The position numbers and the translations under genes were made by a program. The notes under the pieces are model-generated. The model did not search any database and was not told the DNA's origin. It saw nothing but the letters and a program-made list of their open reading frames with translations. Positions 17,137 to 24,861 of a stretch of DNA of 64,000 bases are shown here, in pieces. Source of the stretch: JAMLHH01 sp964653095 (GTDB lineage Bacteria; Bacteroidota; Bacteroidia; Chitinophagales; JADIYW01). The first letter of the stretch is position 1; every line of letters starts with the position of its first letter. Location of the stretch: NCBI GenBank assembly GCA_964653095.1, contig CAZZEH010000004.1:61965-125964 (forward strand). The letters run 5' to 3'.

Positions 17137-17343
17137 TCAGACAAAAATTAAATTATATTCTGTTTCTTTCTTATCTGAAAAGATGTTGCCTTCAATCGTT
17201 TTCAAGGTCTCTATACATTTCAGCACATCTTCCTTGCATTTTTCCACTGTTTCCCCTCCGCCTGTAACGCCCTCTATGTTTTCTGCATAGCCCCAAAAGT
17301 GGCCGTCTTTACTTCTCTCTATTTTTATTTTTATGCTTTCCAT
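17137..17343 (-). CDS. HicB-like small antitoxin-fold protein
   Basis: This 68-residue protein starts MESIKIKIERSKDGHFWGYA and contains the HicB N-terminal fold pattern (WGYAENIEGVTGGGETVEKC KEDVLK). It lacks the C-terminal DNA-binding domain seen in the neighbouring HicB. It is separated from the HicAB genes by a terminator and is probably a solitary relative. Confidence 0.65.
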   Translation of the reverse strand: MESIKIKIERSKDGHFWGYAENIEGVTGGGETVEKCKEDVLKCIETLKTIEGNIFSDKKETEYNLIFV

Positions 17344-17390
17344 GAATCCTATTTTTAAGACTTATCTGATTATTTGCTTCTTTTTACGTC

Positions 17391-17423
17391 AAAGACAAAA
17401 GCCCCACCCAATGGGTGAGGCCC
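17391..17423 (-). terminator. Rho-independent terminator downstream of HicAB
   Basis: On the minus strand the stem GCCTCACCC / GGGTGGGGC with an ATT loop is followed by TTTTGTCTTT, just after the HicB stop. Confidence 0.8.
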
Positions 17424-17449
17424 TTCACAGGTCATCATAAGTGTATTAA

Positions 17450-17854
17450 TCAAACGAACTCTACCTGTTGAAGCTCTTTTGCAAATTCATGCAGCTTTTG
17501 TTCTATCTTCTGTGTTGTTCTTTTGCTTGGCTTTCTTCTTCCGGTGACATAGTGACTCAACTGCCCCTGATTAACACCCGTCAATCTTTCCAGACCTGCC
17601 AAAGATAACACTTTGCTGAACTCTTCCAGAAACGATGCGACGTCAAATTTGAAGTCAAACTCAAGTGTGGGCATATCCTTTCCTTCGGATTTATATAATT
17701 CTTTCATCTCTGCATAAGAGTTGAAAAAATCTTCCTTTGCTTGTTCTACGGTCGCCCCCTGACCAAACAGACCAAAGTCAATCTTATCTGAATACTCTAA
17801 ATTGACATCATAGCTTCCGTCTGTCCCTCTCTCAATTATTGCTTTTACTTTCAT
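17450..17854 (-). CDS. hicB: HicB-family antitoxin with helix-turn-helix
   Basis: This 134-residue protein starts MKVKAIIERGTDGSYDVNLE. The N-terminal domain has the HicB partial RNase H-like pattern (GLFGQGATVEQAKEDFFNSY). The C-terminal domain is an Xre-like helix-turn-helix (LSLAGLERLTGVNQGQLSHY, then VTGRRKPSKRTTQKIEQKL). It should neutralise the upstream HicA and autoregulate the operon. It begins 23 bases after the HicA stop. Confidence 0.88.
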   Translation of the reverse strand: MKVKAIIERGTDGSYDVNLEYSDKIDFGLFGQGATVEQAKEDFFNSYAEMKELYKSEGKDMPTLEFDFKFDVASFLEEFSKVLSLAGLERLTGVNQGQLSHYVTGRRKPSKRTTQKIEQKLHEFAKELQQVEFV

Positions 17855-17876
17855 GTTTTAAGATTTTATTCCGGGG

Positions 17877-18065
17877 TTATAAGTTGACCCCGGATTGTTC
17901 GCTAATAGATTTTACTGTTCCTGTTTTCGCCTCTTGGCTTTTGTGATTACTGACCGGGAAACTTCTGCCTGTTATCGGGCTGTACCAAATTGGATGTCTC
18001 GCCCCCTGTCGTTTAATGTAACATCCCGCCTTTTTTAATTTCCTTTCGATTTCTGAATATTTCAT
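17877..18065 (-). CDS. hicA: HicA mRNA interferase toxin
   Basis: This 62-residue protein starts MKYSEIERKLKKAGCYIKRQ and has the HicA double-stranded-RNA-binding fold with the catalytic His in GARHPIWYSP, then FPVSNHKSQEAKTGTVKSI. It is the first gene of the pair, toxin before antitoxin, as usual for HicAB. The pair sits between replication and packaging genes of P1 and may help maintain the prophage. Confidence 0.9.
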   Translation of the reverse strand: MKYSEIERKLKKAGCYIKRQGARHPIWYSPITGRSFPVSNHKSQEAKTGTVKSISEQSGVNL

Positions 18066-18120
18066 TTGTTCATTTGATTAATACTCCGTAAAGATACGAA
18101 TATTAATATCATTTACAAAA

Positions 18121-19584
18121 CTAAAAGCTATTTATTATCTCTGATTTCATTATTTTTTTCACTCTCGCTTTGACCGCCTGCATCAGTGCTTCCTGCCCAA
18201 AGTCTTTCTCTGCTCTGGACATCATCACGTCTTCATCCATTGTGCCCGTGGTGATGAGATTGTGGATGATTACGGCGTTCTTTTGTCCCGGACGGGGTAA
18301 TCGGGCATTTGCCTGCTGATAAAGCTCTAATGACCAAGTCTGAGAGAACCAGATGATGTTGTGCCCTCCGAATTGCAGGTTGAGTCCGTGTCCCGCAGAT
18401 GCAGGGTGTGCAAATAGCACCCGGATTTTACCTGTGTTCCAGTCCTCGATGGCTCCCTGCTCTTTGATGTTGCGAGGTTTGTACTTGTGGAGGTGTTTCT
18501 CCATCCGTTCCAGGTCGTGTTTGAACCAGTAGAAGATCAGTACCGGTGAAGTGGCCACGTCTATCAGCTCTTCTAATGCTTCCAACTTGGCATTGTGGGT
18601 CACGTGCCAGTTCTTTTCTTCGTCATACACCGCTCCGGAGGCATACTGCAGCAGTTTTGTGGACAGTGCGGCTGCATTGACTGCTGATATCTCTGTCTCT
18701 TCGTGGTCCGCAGAAAGCAGTCCTCTGTCCGCGGTGTCCGGGTCAAACAGCTGCAGCACTTGTTTCTTTTCAAAATCATCATACTGCTCTCTTTGCTGAG
18801 GTGTCAGCTCTACACGGATGTCTCGGTAGATAGTCGGCGGCATGTCCCTGTAATCTTCTGTCTTCATACTGATGCAGATGTCAGAGATTTTGTCGTATAT
18901 CTCCGCGTGATATGGGTTCACGCCAAAGAGCTGTTTGTCTAAATCTTTTTTGTCCGTGTAATTGTACACAACATGCCCGTTACGTCTTCCGGGGTTGAAA
19001 TACTTTTCCCGATAGTAGCCGATAAACTTACCCAGTCTTTCACCTCTGTCCAGAAGATACATTTGCGGCCAAAGGTCCATGAGGGTGTTGGGTGCCGGAG
19101 TACCGGTCAAGCCTACCACGCGACGAACTAACGGTCTTACGCGCCTCAGTGCTTTGAACCGTTGAGACTTCGCAGACTTGAACGATGACAGCTCGTCTAT
19201 GACCACCATGTCAAAGGGAAATGCGGTACCGTAGTGGGTCACCAGCCAAGCCACATTTTCCCGGTTGATAATGTGGATGTCCGCTTTCTGCAGCAAGGCT
19301 CTTTTGCGTTCTGCCACTGTGCCCATGACCTTGGAAAACGTCAGATGCCGAATGTGTTCCCAATTGGCAATCTCTCCCGACCACACTGTCTCAGCGACTC
19401 TTTTAGGCGCTATGACCAAAACCTTTGACACTTCAAAAAACTCGTACTTCAGGACGTTGATGGCCGTCAGCGTGCTGATGGTCTTTCCAAGCCCCATCTC
19501 CAAGAAAAGTCCAGAAGCAGGATGTCGGATGATGTGATCCACGCAATGCAGCTGGTAGGGGTACATGTCGCTTTTTCTCAACAT
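18121..19584 (-). CDS. SNF2-like DEAD/DEAH helicase
   Basis: This 487-residue superfamily 2 helicase has Walker A FLEMGLGKTISTL (residues about 25-37), the Walker B region MVVIDELSSFKSAKSQR, motif III LTGTPAPNTLMDLWPQ, and the C-terminal motifs FSQTWSLELYQQANARLPRPGQ split over residues about 415-436. Phage versions of this compact SNF2 family are common beside VRR-NUC nuclease genes, as here; the two overlap by seven bases. A recombination or replication role is likely. Confidence 0.9.
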   Translation of the reverse strand: MLRKSDMYPYQLHCVDHIIRHPASGLFLEMGLGKTISTLTAINVLKYEFFEVSKVLVIAPKRVAETVWSGEIANWEHIRHLTFSKVMGTVAERKRALLQKADIHIINRENVAWLVTHYGTAFPFDMVVIDELSSFKSAKSQRFKALRRVRPLVRRVVGLTGTPAPNTLMDLWPQMYLLDRGERLGKFIGYYREKYFNPGRRNGHVVYNYTDKKDLDKQLFGVNPYHAEIYDKISDICISMKTEDYRDMPPTIYRDIRVELTPQQREQYDDFEKKQVLQLFDPDTADRGLLSADHEETEISAVNAAALSTKLLQYASGAVYDEEKNWHVTHNAKLEALEELIDVATSPVLIFYWFKHDLERMEKHLHKYKPRNIKEQGAIEDWNTGKIRVLFAHPASAGHGLNLQFGGHNIIWFSQTWSLELYQQANARLPRPGQKNAVIIHNLITTGTMDEDVMMSRAEKDFGQEALMQAVKARVKKIMKSEIINSF

Positions 19585-19859
19585 TGCAGGCGTTTAAAAA
19601 ATTCATCTAAAAGTTCGTCTGAATCTATGACCATGGTCAGGAATCCAAGTTTCTTCAGGAATCGAATCACTACGGTCTGCCGGGGCGTTGGTTTTTTGCC
19701 TGCCGATTTTATTTCTGCAAAACCGATTCCGGCTCCCGGAAGAAGTACCATCCGATCCGGCATACCGGTGAAGGTGTAACTGAAGATTTTCAGGGCTATA
19801 CCTCCACGCTTTTTGGCTTCTTCCCGCAGACGTTTCTCTAAGGTTTTTTCTCTTGACAT
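19578..19859 (-). CDS. VRR-NUC domain nuclease
   Basis: This 93-residue single-domain protein starts MSREKTLEKRLREEAKKRGG. It has the PD-(D/E)XK VRR-NUC core: FTGMPDRMVLLPGAGIGFAE then IKSAGKKPTPRQ, with Asp and the E-x-K pair in place. It acts with the adjacent SNF2-like helicase, probably on branched DNA. Confidence 0.9.
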   Translation of the reverse strand: MSREKTLEKRLREEAKKRGGIALKIFSYTFTGMPDRMVLLPGAGIGFAEIKSAGKKPTPRQTVVIRFLKKLGFLTMVIDSDELLDEFFKRLQC

Positions 19860-19864
19860 TTGTG

Positions 19865-19872
19865 TATATTTG
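19865..19872 (+). promoter_or_regulatory. Bacteroidota-type -7 box TATATTTG
   Basis: TATATTTG matches TAnnTTTG exactly and lies 23 bases before the ATG at 19895. No clear -33 TTTG is visible at the expected distance. Confidence 0.45.
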
Positions 19873-19894
19873 TTAATGCGTAAAGATTTTAATT

Positions 19895-20314
19895 ATGAAA
19901 AATTCATTTTTGGATAAGGCTAAAGAATACCTGAAGATTCTGTACTTTTTACTGGCGGCTGCGAGTCTCATCACCAGCTGGCTGATTCCTTTTATGCAGG
20001 GAAAAGTCTTGGTGTCCCGTTGGGCAATTATTATGGCTTTGTTTCTTGGTCCTATGACTATTTGGCTCATCAAACTCATTCGTTTTTATCGTAATCCTAA
20101 TCGCATCTATGTCGGTGCTATGGTCATGCATCTCCAGACGAATGAAAAACTCAGGGTTCATAACTACCTGCCTTTTTCTTTTCAAACAGTGAAATGCCTT
20201 CGAAATGTCGGCAGCCCTATTCTTTGCGACGTAAAATTTCTAAAGCTTTGCGACCCTGAAGACACGCCCAAGACCAAAAAGAGTCGACCGCGGTCATCAT
20301 TTTGGGAGCGTTGA
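19895..20314 (+). CDS. Two-span membrane protein, rightward cargo gene
   Basis: This 139-residue protein has two hydrophobic helices (LKILYFLLAAASLITSWLIP and WAIIMALFLGPMTIWLIKLI) followed by a soluble tail (NPNRIYVGAMVMHLQTNEKL). It runs against the operon and its 3' end overlaps the leftward gene at 20217-20549 by about 98 bases. A good -7 box lies just upstream. No family is recognised; superinfection exclusion is one possibility but is not supported by motifs. Confidence 0.55.
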   Translation: MKNSFLDKAKEYLKILYFLLAAASLITSWLIPFMQGKVLVSRWAIIMALFLGPMTIWLIKLIRFYRNPNRIYVGAMVMHLQTNEKLRVHNYLPFSFQTVKCLRNVGSPILCDVKFLKLCDPEDTPKTKKSRPRSSFWER

Positions 20315-20549
20315 TGTAGAGTAGTGCTACTCCTGCTGTGGATGATATCAGGTAGATGGCTATCCACCTCCACTGCAGTTCTTCTTTGTGAGTCATAAAA
20401 TCTTTAAAATTTTGCCATGTCGCTTTCAGTGTGTCTCTGAAAACATAGCAGAACAAAGCAAACAGCAAGGTGCTGATCAGTATCGTCAAATAGCTGTTTT
20501 GCTCCTCCAGCTTTTCGAGCCGTCTCTCTAATTTCTTTTGTCTGTTCAT
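20217..20549 (-). CDS. Small two-span membrane protein
   Basis: This 110-residue protein starts MNRQKKLERRLEKLEEQNSY with a short coiled coil, then a membrane helix (ILISTLLFALFCYVF) and a second one (WIAIYLISSTAGVALLYINA). Position between helicase-primase and nuclease genes gives no function. The end overlaps the opposing gene at 19895-20314, so one of the two may be truncated or spurious near the overlap. Confidence 0.5.
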   Translation of the reverse strand: MNRQKKLERRLEKLEEQNSYLTILISTLLFALFCYVFRDTLKATWQNFKDFMTHKEELQWRWIAIYLISSTAGVALLYINAPKMMTAVDSFWSWACLQGRKALEILRRKE

Positions 20550-20586
20550 ATCTCATTTTTTTTAGTCTTTTCTCCAAAAATGCTCG

Positions 20587-20858
20587 GAACCGTAGAACCA
20601 CAAGAACCGTAAAATCCTTATATACCCTATATATGCGTGTTAACATGTGTGTGTGTGTGTGTTTGTATGTTCTTTATATCTTTTATATTTATATAGTTTC
20701 TTATGGTTCTTATGGTTCTTTAACTCTCTAAGCCTTGCGCTTGTTGGGTTTTCTCGGAACCTTAAAAAATATCTTCGGTTCTTTCTACGGTTCTTACGGT
20801 TCTTTCGTCTTTTCCCTTTTTATCTTCCTGGAACCGTAGATTTATTTGTACGGTTCCG
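20587..20858. repeat. 9-bp iterons (GAACCGTA-type) flanking A/T-rich DNA: candidate replication origin
   Basis: One cluster reads GAACCGTAG AACCACAAG AACCGTAAA at 20587-20613. The opposite orientation GGTTCTTA(T/C) recurs at 20703-20720, 20776-20804 (tandem ACGGTTCTT at 20787 and 20796) and 20850-20858, with GAACCGTAG at 20831. Between the clusters is an A/T-rich stretch with a (TG)n tract (20611-20700). Part of the repeat encodes the C-terminus of the primase-helicase (TVRTVERTED). Confidence 0.65.
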
Positions 20859-23395
20859 TCAAAACCAGTGTTTAAATAGGCCGCCTGTTTGCCGTAAACA
20901 GGAAAAGTCAATTTGCTTTTTGAGGCCTCCCATCCTTCTATTTTTCTCATCGCTTCGTGGATAAAACGGGTGTTGTGTGCGCCCATTTTATCCCGGTCTC
21001 CTCCGAACAGTTCGCACCAAATTTCACCGGCACAAACGCGCTCTCTGACCACGGTAACCGGCCCCGAAATCGTGTTTTCTGCCCCTCCGTCCCGGATGAA
21101 TGCTCTGCGGTCGTGCACCGTCATCACATCCCAATTGGTCGGTAGTTTCCGGTTAATAAAATCCTCTATCATACCCACCCGATCATCGGCCTCCGTGTGC
21201 CCTTCGCGCAACTTATTCGCATAATCCTCTGTTTCTTTGGACAGATACAGAGTCTCTTTGCCTGACTTCCACACTACTACGGCTTCTGCCCAGAGCTGGT
21301 TGCGGACGTATCTAGTGAGTCCTTCCCAGACATTGGTACTCTGTGGCTCTACCCCGCAGGTTACCGGCCAGAATCGCCTGTTACCGGTCTGATCTCTCAG
21401 AAAAATTTCGTTGTTGGTCGTCCCTATGAATATACATCTTCTCGGGAAGTGCGACACCCTGCGGCCATAAGCCACCCGGTACCTGTCTTCTTTAGAGGTC
21501 AGGAAAGACTTGGCAGCTTCGACTTCTGCTTTTCGCAGTCCGTTGAGTTCTCCGGCTTCTACCAGCCAGGCTCCCTGCAACTGTTCATAAGCCTTGTTGC
21601 CCAGTCTCAGCATATCAAACGAAAAGGAGTCTGTAAACCATTTCCCGCCCAATTTAGCCACTAAGGTAGATTTGCCTATCCCCTGCGGCCCGATAAGGGT
21701 CAGCATGTAGTCAAACTTGATTCCGGGCTGATATACCCTTGCTACAGCCGCCACCAGAGTCTTTCTGCCTATGGCACGGGTATATTCGTTGTCTGCCGCT
21801 CCAAGCATCTCTGTGAGGTAATAATCCAGGCGCTTTTCGCCGTCCCAGACCAGACTGTTGAGGTAGTCTTTGACCTCGTTGACCCGGTTGCGCTGTGCAA
21901 TGACATTCAGAGCATCTTCTATAGCCACAGAGGTCGCATTGACCTTGTACTTCTTTTTCAGAAAATGCTTCAGGTTAGAGATGTCGGCATCGTCTATATA
22001 GGCCCCCTGACCGGCAGACCTCCACGGCAAATCACCCGCAGCAAGTGTGCGCTCGGAGAACTCCTCATAGATAATCTTACCTTTGAGCTGCGAGTCGTGA
22101 AGCAGGATGATCACAATGTTGTCCAGACCATTTTGAATGTCGCCTTTGCGGCTCACCTCCAACTGCTCCATCCACTCCCCGGCATCTTCCTCCTCCACCG
22201 TGAAACCATCGTCAAAATCACCCGCAGCCGACTCTGTCTTTTCCCGGATTAGAAGCTGCCTGACCTCCGGAATAGCAGCCGCAAAATCTTCCATCGCTTT
22301 GAAAGAAGGACGCTTACCGATAGGAGTGCGGTCAGAAGTGTCATCGTCTAAGTGGAGGTACTTGTGGATGCGTACTAAGTCAAAAGCATTGCAGAGCTGT
22401 CCGCTGATAGGATCGGTACCGTGGTGACTGTAAGCAAACTTATGGTCATAGATCACGAGTCCTCCGGCAGTGGAGCCATGTATATAAGTGTACCTGTTGT
22501 CGTCATTATCTACCGGTTCATATTGGTCGGTCAGATGAGTTTCAATCACTTCTTCTATGGTGAAGCTCCGGCAAAATGCCCCAATGATACCCGCCTTTGC
22601 GGTCGGGTCTTCCTGTTTGGATACCGCCCGGGCCACTGCCTCTTTCTGGCGGGAACTTACCGGCCACTGGGTGGAGTCTTTCCAGCCGTCCCTTCCCGGG
22701 TAAGCCTTCAGGATAGCATCCACATTTAAGAAAGAGGCATCGTTGTGATAAAAGAAAAACTCTGCGTCTTTGGACGTGGACGGCCAGTACATCAGCCTCT
22801 CCATCTGGTAGGTCGTATCGTCAAATAACTCTATATCCAGCAAAGAAGCTATATATCTGCCTATGGCTTCATATTCGTGCGCATCGACCTCACGGGACAA
22901 GGGAAGCACCAACCGCAGCCTCGCGTTGTCCGGAGTGTGTTTGTGGGTAGAGTACAGACAATAAGCCATGTCGGAGATACACAATTCGGCAGAGTCCAAA
23001 AAATCCTGCATAGACCTGATGTAGTCCGCATCAAGCGTGAGTACAGTACGGCTGAGTATGAGGCCTTTCCTGCGCCTGCCCCGCAGTACGTGTCCGCCGA
23101 CAAATCCGCCGACATCTTTGATCTCTGCCTGGCGGGATTTGGTGGACTTTAAGTACTCCGCATGAGTCTCGGAGGTGTATTTGGTATCTGCAAATTTAGC
23201 GACCAGCTCAGACCACAGCAGCTCCCTGTTCTTCCAGCTCTTGGACTTTCGGTAAGAAGCCGTGGCGATAGAGAGTATGCCGTCGTGCTTGATTGGACCA
23301 CAGACCACGGACTCCCGATAGCTATCGGGAAGACCACCGTTTGCGCTGTGGGATGTTTGATTTGAGGTGTGTGGTTTTGACTTCATTAAATCCAT
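20762..23395 (-). CDS. Primase-helicase, VirE N-terminal and VapE-type ATPase domains
   Basis: This protein of about 875 residues has an N-terminal BT4734/VirE-like primase domain (LTLDADYIRSMQDFLDSAEL ... RLRLVLPLSREVDAHEYEAI). Its C-terminal VapE-type helicase has Walker A LIGPQGIGKSTLVAKL and Walker B GAWLVEAGELNGL. It is the likely replicative primase-helicase of P1. The N-terminal HSANGGLPDSYRESVVCGP is translated repeat containing the CCCGATAGCTATCGGG palindrome, so the frame carries a repeat insertion or an earlier start was displaced. It overlaps the upstream gene by ten bases. Confidence 0.9.
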   Translation of the reverse strand: MDLMKSKPHTSNQTSHSANGGLPDSYRESVVCGPIKHDGILSIATASYRKSKSWKNRELLWSELVAKFADTKYTSETHAEYLKSTKSRQAEIKDVGGFVGGHVLRGRRRKGLILSRTVLTLDADYIRSMQDFLDSAELCISDMAYCLYSTHKHTPDNARLRLVLPLSREVDAHEYEAIGRYIASLLDIELFDDTTYQMERLMYWPSTSKDAEFFFYHNDASFLNVDAILKAYPGRDGWKDSTQWPVSSRQKEAVARAVSKQEDPTAKAGIIGAFCRSFTIEEVIETHLTDQYEPVDNDDNRYTYIHGSTAGGLVIYDHKFAYSHHGTDPISGQLCNAFDLVRIHKYLHLDDDTSDRTPIGKRPSFKAMEDFAAAIPEVRQLLIREKTESAAGDFDDGFTVEEEDAGEWMEQLEVSRKGDIQNGLDNIVIILLHDSQLKGKIIYEEFSERTLAAGDLPWRSAGQGAYIDDADISNLKHFLKKKYKVNATSVAIEDALNVIAQRNRVNEVKDYLNSLVWDGEKRLDYYLTEMLGAADNEYTRAIGRKTLVAAVARVYQPGIKFDYMLTLIGPQGIGKSTLVAKLGGKWFTDSFSFDMLRLGNKAYEQLQGAWLVEAGELNGLRKAEVEAAKSFLTSKEDRYRVAYGRRVSHFPRRCIFIGTTNNEIFLRDQTGNRRFWPVTCGVEPQSTNVWEGLTRYVRNQLWAEAVVVWKSGKETLYLSKETEDYANKLREGHTEADDRVGMIEDFINRKLPTNWDVMTVHDRRAFIRDGGAENTISGPVTVVRERVCAGEIWCELFGGDRDKMGAHNTRFIHEAMRKIEGWEASKSKLTFPVYGKQAAYLNTGFDGTVQINLRFQEDKKGKDERTVRTVERTEDIF

Positions 23396-23691
23396 TTATC
23401 TTCGTTCAAAAAGTAAATCCCTCTGTGGAAATAGTGCATTTCGGGAATTTCATCATGTTCAAAAGCCCATTTGTTGACAAACAGCTCATGCATTTTTAAC
23501 CGCGGATTTACAGCTGTGATTTTTATGACACAATCTTTATCCATCGTGTGTCCGTTGACAGAATGAGTATGCTGCTGTCCGAAGGTGAAGTATTTCGTCA
23601 GCACCCGTGGACTGTCCTCCGTCGTCTGCCGTCCGTCGTCCGTGGTCTGCCGTCCGTCGTCCGTGGTCCGTGGTCTGCCCTCTACACTCAT
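23386..23691 (-). CDS. Conserved phage protein with repeat-encoded N-terminus
   Basis: This 101-residue protein has a start codon overlapping the upstream stop as ATGA, so the start is well supported by coupling. Residues 2-28 (GRPRTTDDGRQTTDDGRQTT) are translated heptamer repeat. The native part starts near VLTKYFTFGQQHTHSVNG and continues CVIKITAVNPRLKMHELF. No named family is recognised, but the core looks like a small globular phage protein. It is the clearest case in the window of a heptamer array being translated. Confidence 0.7.
   Translation of the reverse strand: MSVEGRPRTTDDGRQTTDDGRQTTEDSPRVLTKYFTFGQQHTHSVNGHTMDKDCVIKITAVNPRLKMHELFVNKWAFEHDEIPEMHYFHRGIYFLNEDKWI
23608..23690. repeat. 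GTC-orientation heptamer array inside a coding region
   Basis: About ten GTC(C/T)G(T/C)(C/G) units run up to the start codon at 23691 and are read in frame by the gene at 23386-23691. Confidence 0.85.
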
Positions 23692-24107
23692 TTCTCATTC
23701 ATTTTATTCACCTCTTTTGCAAAGTCAAACTGCAATTTGGTGATGTTTACAAATGTGTTGACGTGATTATTAATCGCTGTGGCCTGTTTGATGTAATTCG
23801 GGTCTTCCTTAATCTTTTGTATAGAATCCAAAAGCAGGTCTTTGAGCTGTGTAGCATCTCCGGCAAGGTTAAGCAGAGAATCAGTCTGATTGGCACGGAC
23901 GATCGCTGCATTGTCTATAATCTCGAATTCTTTCAACAGCGCATACAGATCATCTGCAGGCCGGTCAAAGTGATTGTGCCGCAGATTAGAATGGAGGTAC
24001 ACCCGGTCGTCTATTTCCTCGTACCCTGTCAGAGAGAGGGTCGCAGTACCGTATTTCAGGGCCTTATTGAGCAGTGCCTGAAGCTGCCTTTCGGTCGTTT
24101 TGTTCAT
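23688..24107 (-). CDS. Helical phage early protein, unknown
   Basis: This 139-residue, mostly helical protein starts MNKTTERQLQALLNKALKYG. No catalytic motif is visible. It sits between the HNH gene (44-base overlap) and the repeat-bearing gene (ATGA overlap) in the early operon. A DNA-binding or regulatory role is possible only by context. Confidence 0.65.
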   Translation of the reverse strand: MNKTTERQLQALLNKALKYGTATLSLTGYEEIDDRVYLHSNLRHNHFDRPADDLYALLKEFEIIDNAAIVRANQTDSLLNLAGDATQLKDLLLDSIQKIKEDPNYIKQATAINNHVNTFVNITKLQFDFAKEVNKMNEK

Positions 24108-24861
24108 TGATTTTACGTTTTAATTTGTTCTTTAATTGGATTACTTGTTGGAGCTCTAAAGGATATTTCGTTAACGTGTTTCTTTGCATCAGTTCAGCGT
24201 GGCTGATACACTCCAGGTTCTCTATCACACAGTTCAGCGTATTGCCGTCTTTAAATACAATATTGTATCCGCGCGGGATAGCCCCATGATGTTTGCGCCA
24301 GAGCCACCGCTGTTTTCCTACCATCTTCCCCGCTTTGGGACATTTGATAAAAATGTAACGGTGTCCGTTTTTATCAAGCCTGACAGATTCATAAAAATCA
24401 GGCTTAATAGCGGGTGATGTCATGCCTTTTTTAAACCGGGTTTTCGCAGATCGTGCGATTGCCTCCGGAGACATATAGTCTTCCTGTTTTTTGCCCTTAT
24501 TAACCGGCACATGACCTTTTTGAAAATAAGTTTTACGCCGCTTCCTGTATAGGGTATCTCCGTACCCGAGCTCCCGCGCCCTGCGGTTTACATAAGTACC
24601 TGTGCGTTTCAATATTTTACACATTTCCTTGAGCGCCATGGTCTCTATATGCTGACGGATGAAAGCATCTTCTTCCGGGGTGAAGGGTTTTAAATTCTTT
24701 TGTGATTTGAGCTTGTGCATGCGTTCTTTGGGCATTGAGAGTTTTTCTCTATACATAAAGCTCCCTACAGTACCCCTTGGTATGCCCAATTTTTTTGCCA
24801 TATCGGTAGCTAATTCTGTCAGGTAGTGCTTTCTGATGTATTCTTTTTGCTGTTCAGTCAT
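24064..24861 (-). CDS. HNH endonuclease with N-terminal helix-turn-helix domains
   Basis: This 265-residue protein starts MTEQQKEYIRKHYLTELATD with two helix-turn-helix-like segments (AKKLGIPRGTVGSFMYREKL and LKEMCKILKRTGTYVNRRAR). An HNH domain follows: KQRWLWRKHHGAIPRGYNIV, then FKDGNTLNCVIENLECIS. Such proteins in phages are often homing-type or packaging-linked endonucleases. It begins on the last base of the recombinase gene. Confidence 0.85.
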   Translation of the reverse strand: MTEQQKEYIRKHYLTELATDMAKKLGIPRGTVGSFMYREKLSMPKERMHKLKSQKNLKPFTPEEDAFIRQHIETMALKEMCKILKRTGTYVNRRARELGYGDTLYRKRRKTYFQKGHVPVNKGKKQEDYMSPEAIARSAKTRFKKGMTSPAIKPDFYESVRLDKNGHRYIFIKCPKAGKMVGKQRWLWRKHHGAIPRGYNIVFKDGNTLNCVIENLECISHAELMQRNTLTKYPLELQQVIQLKNKLKRKINEQNDRKAASGTAQ

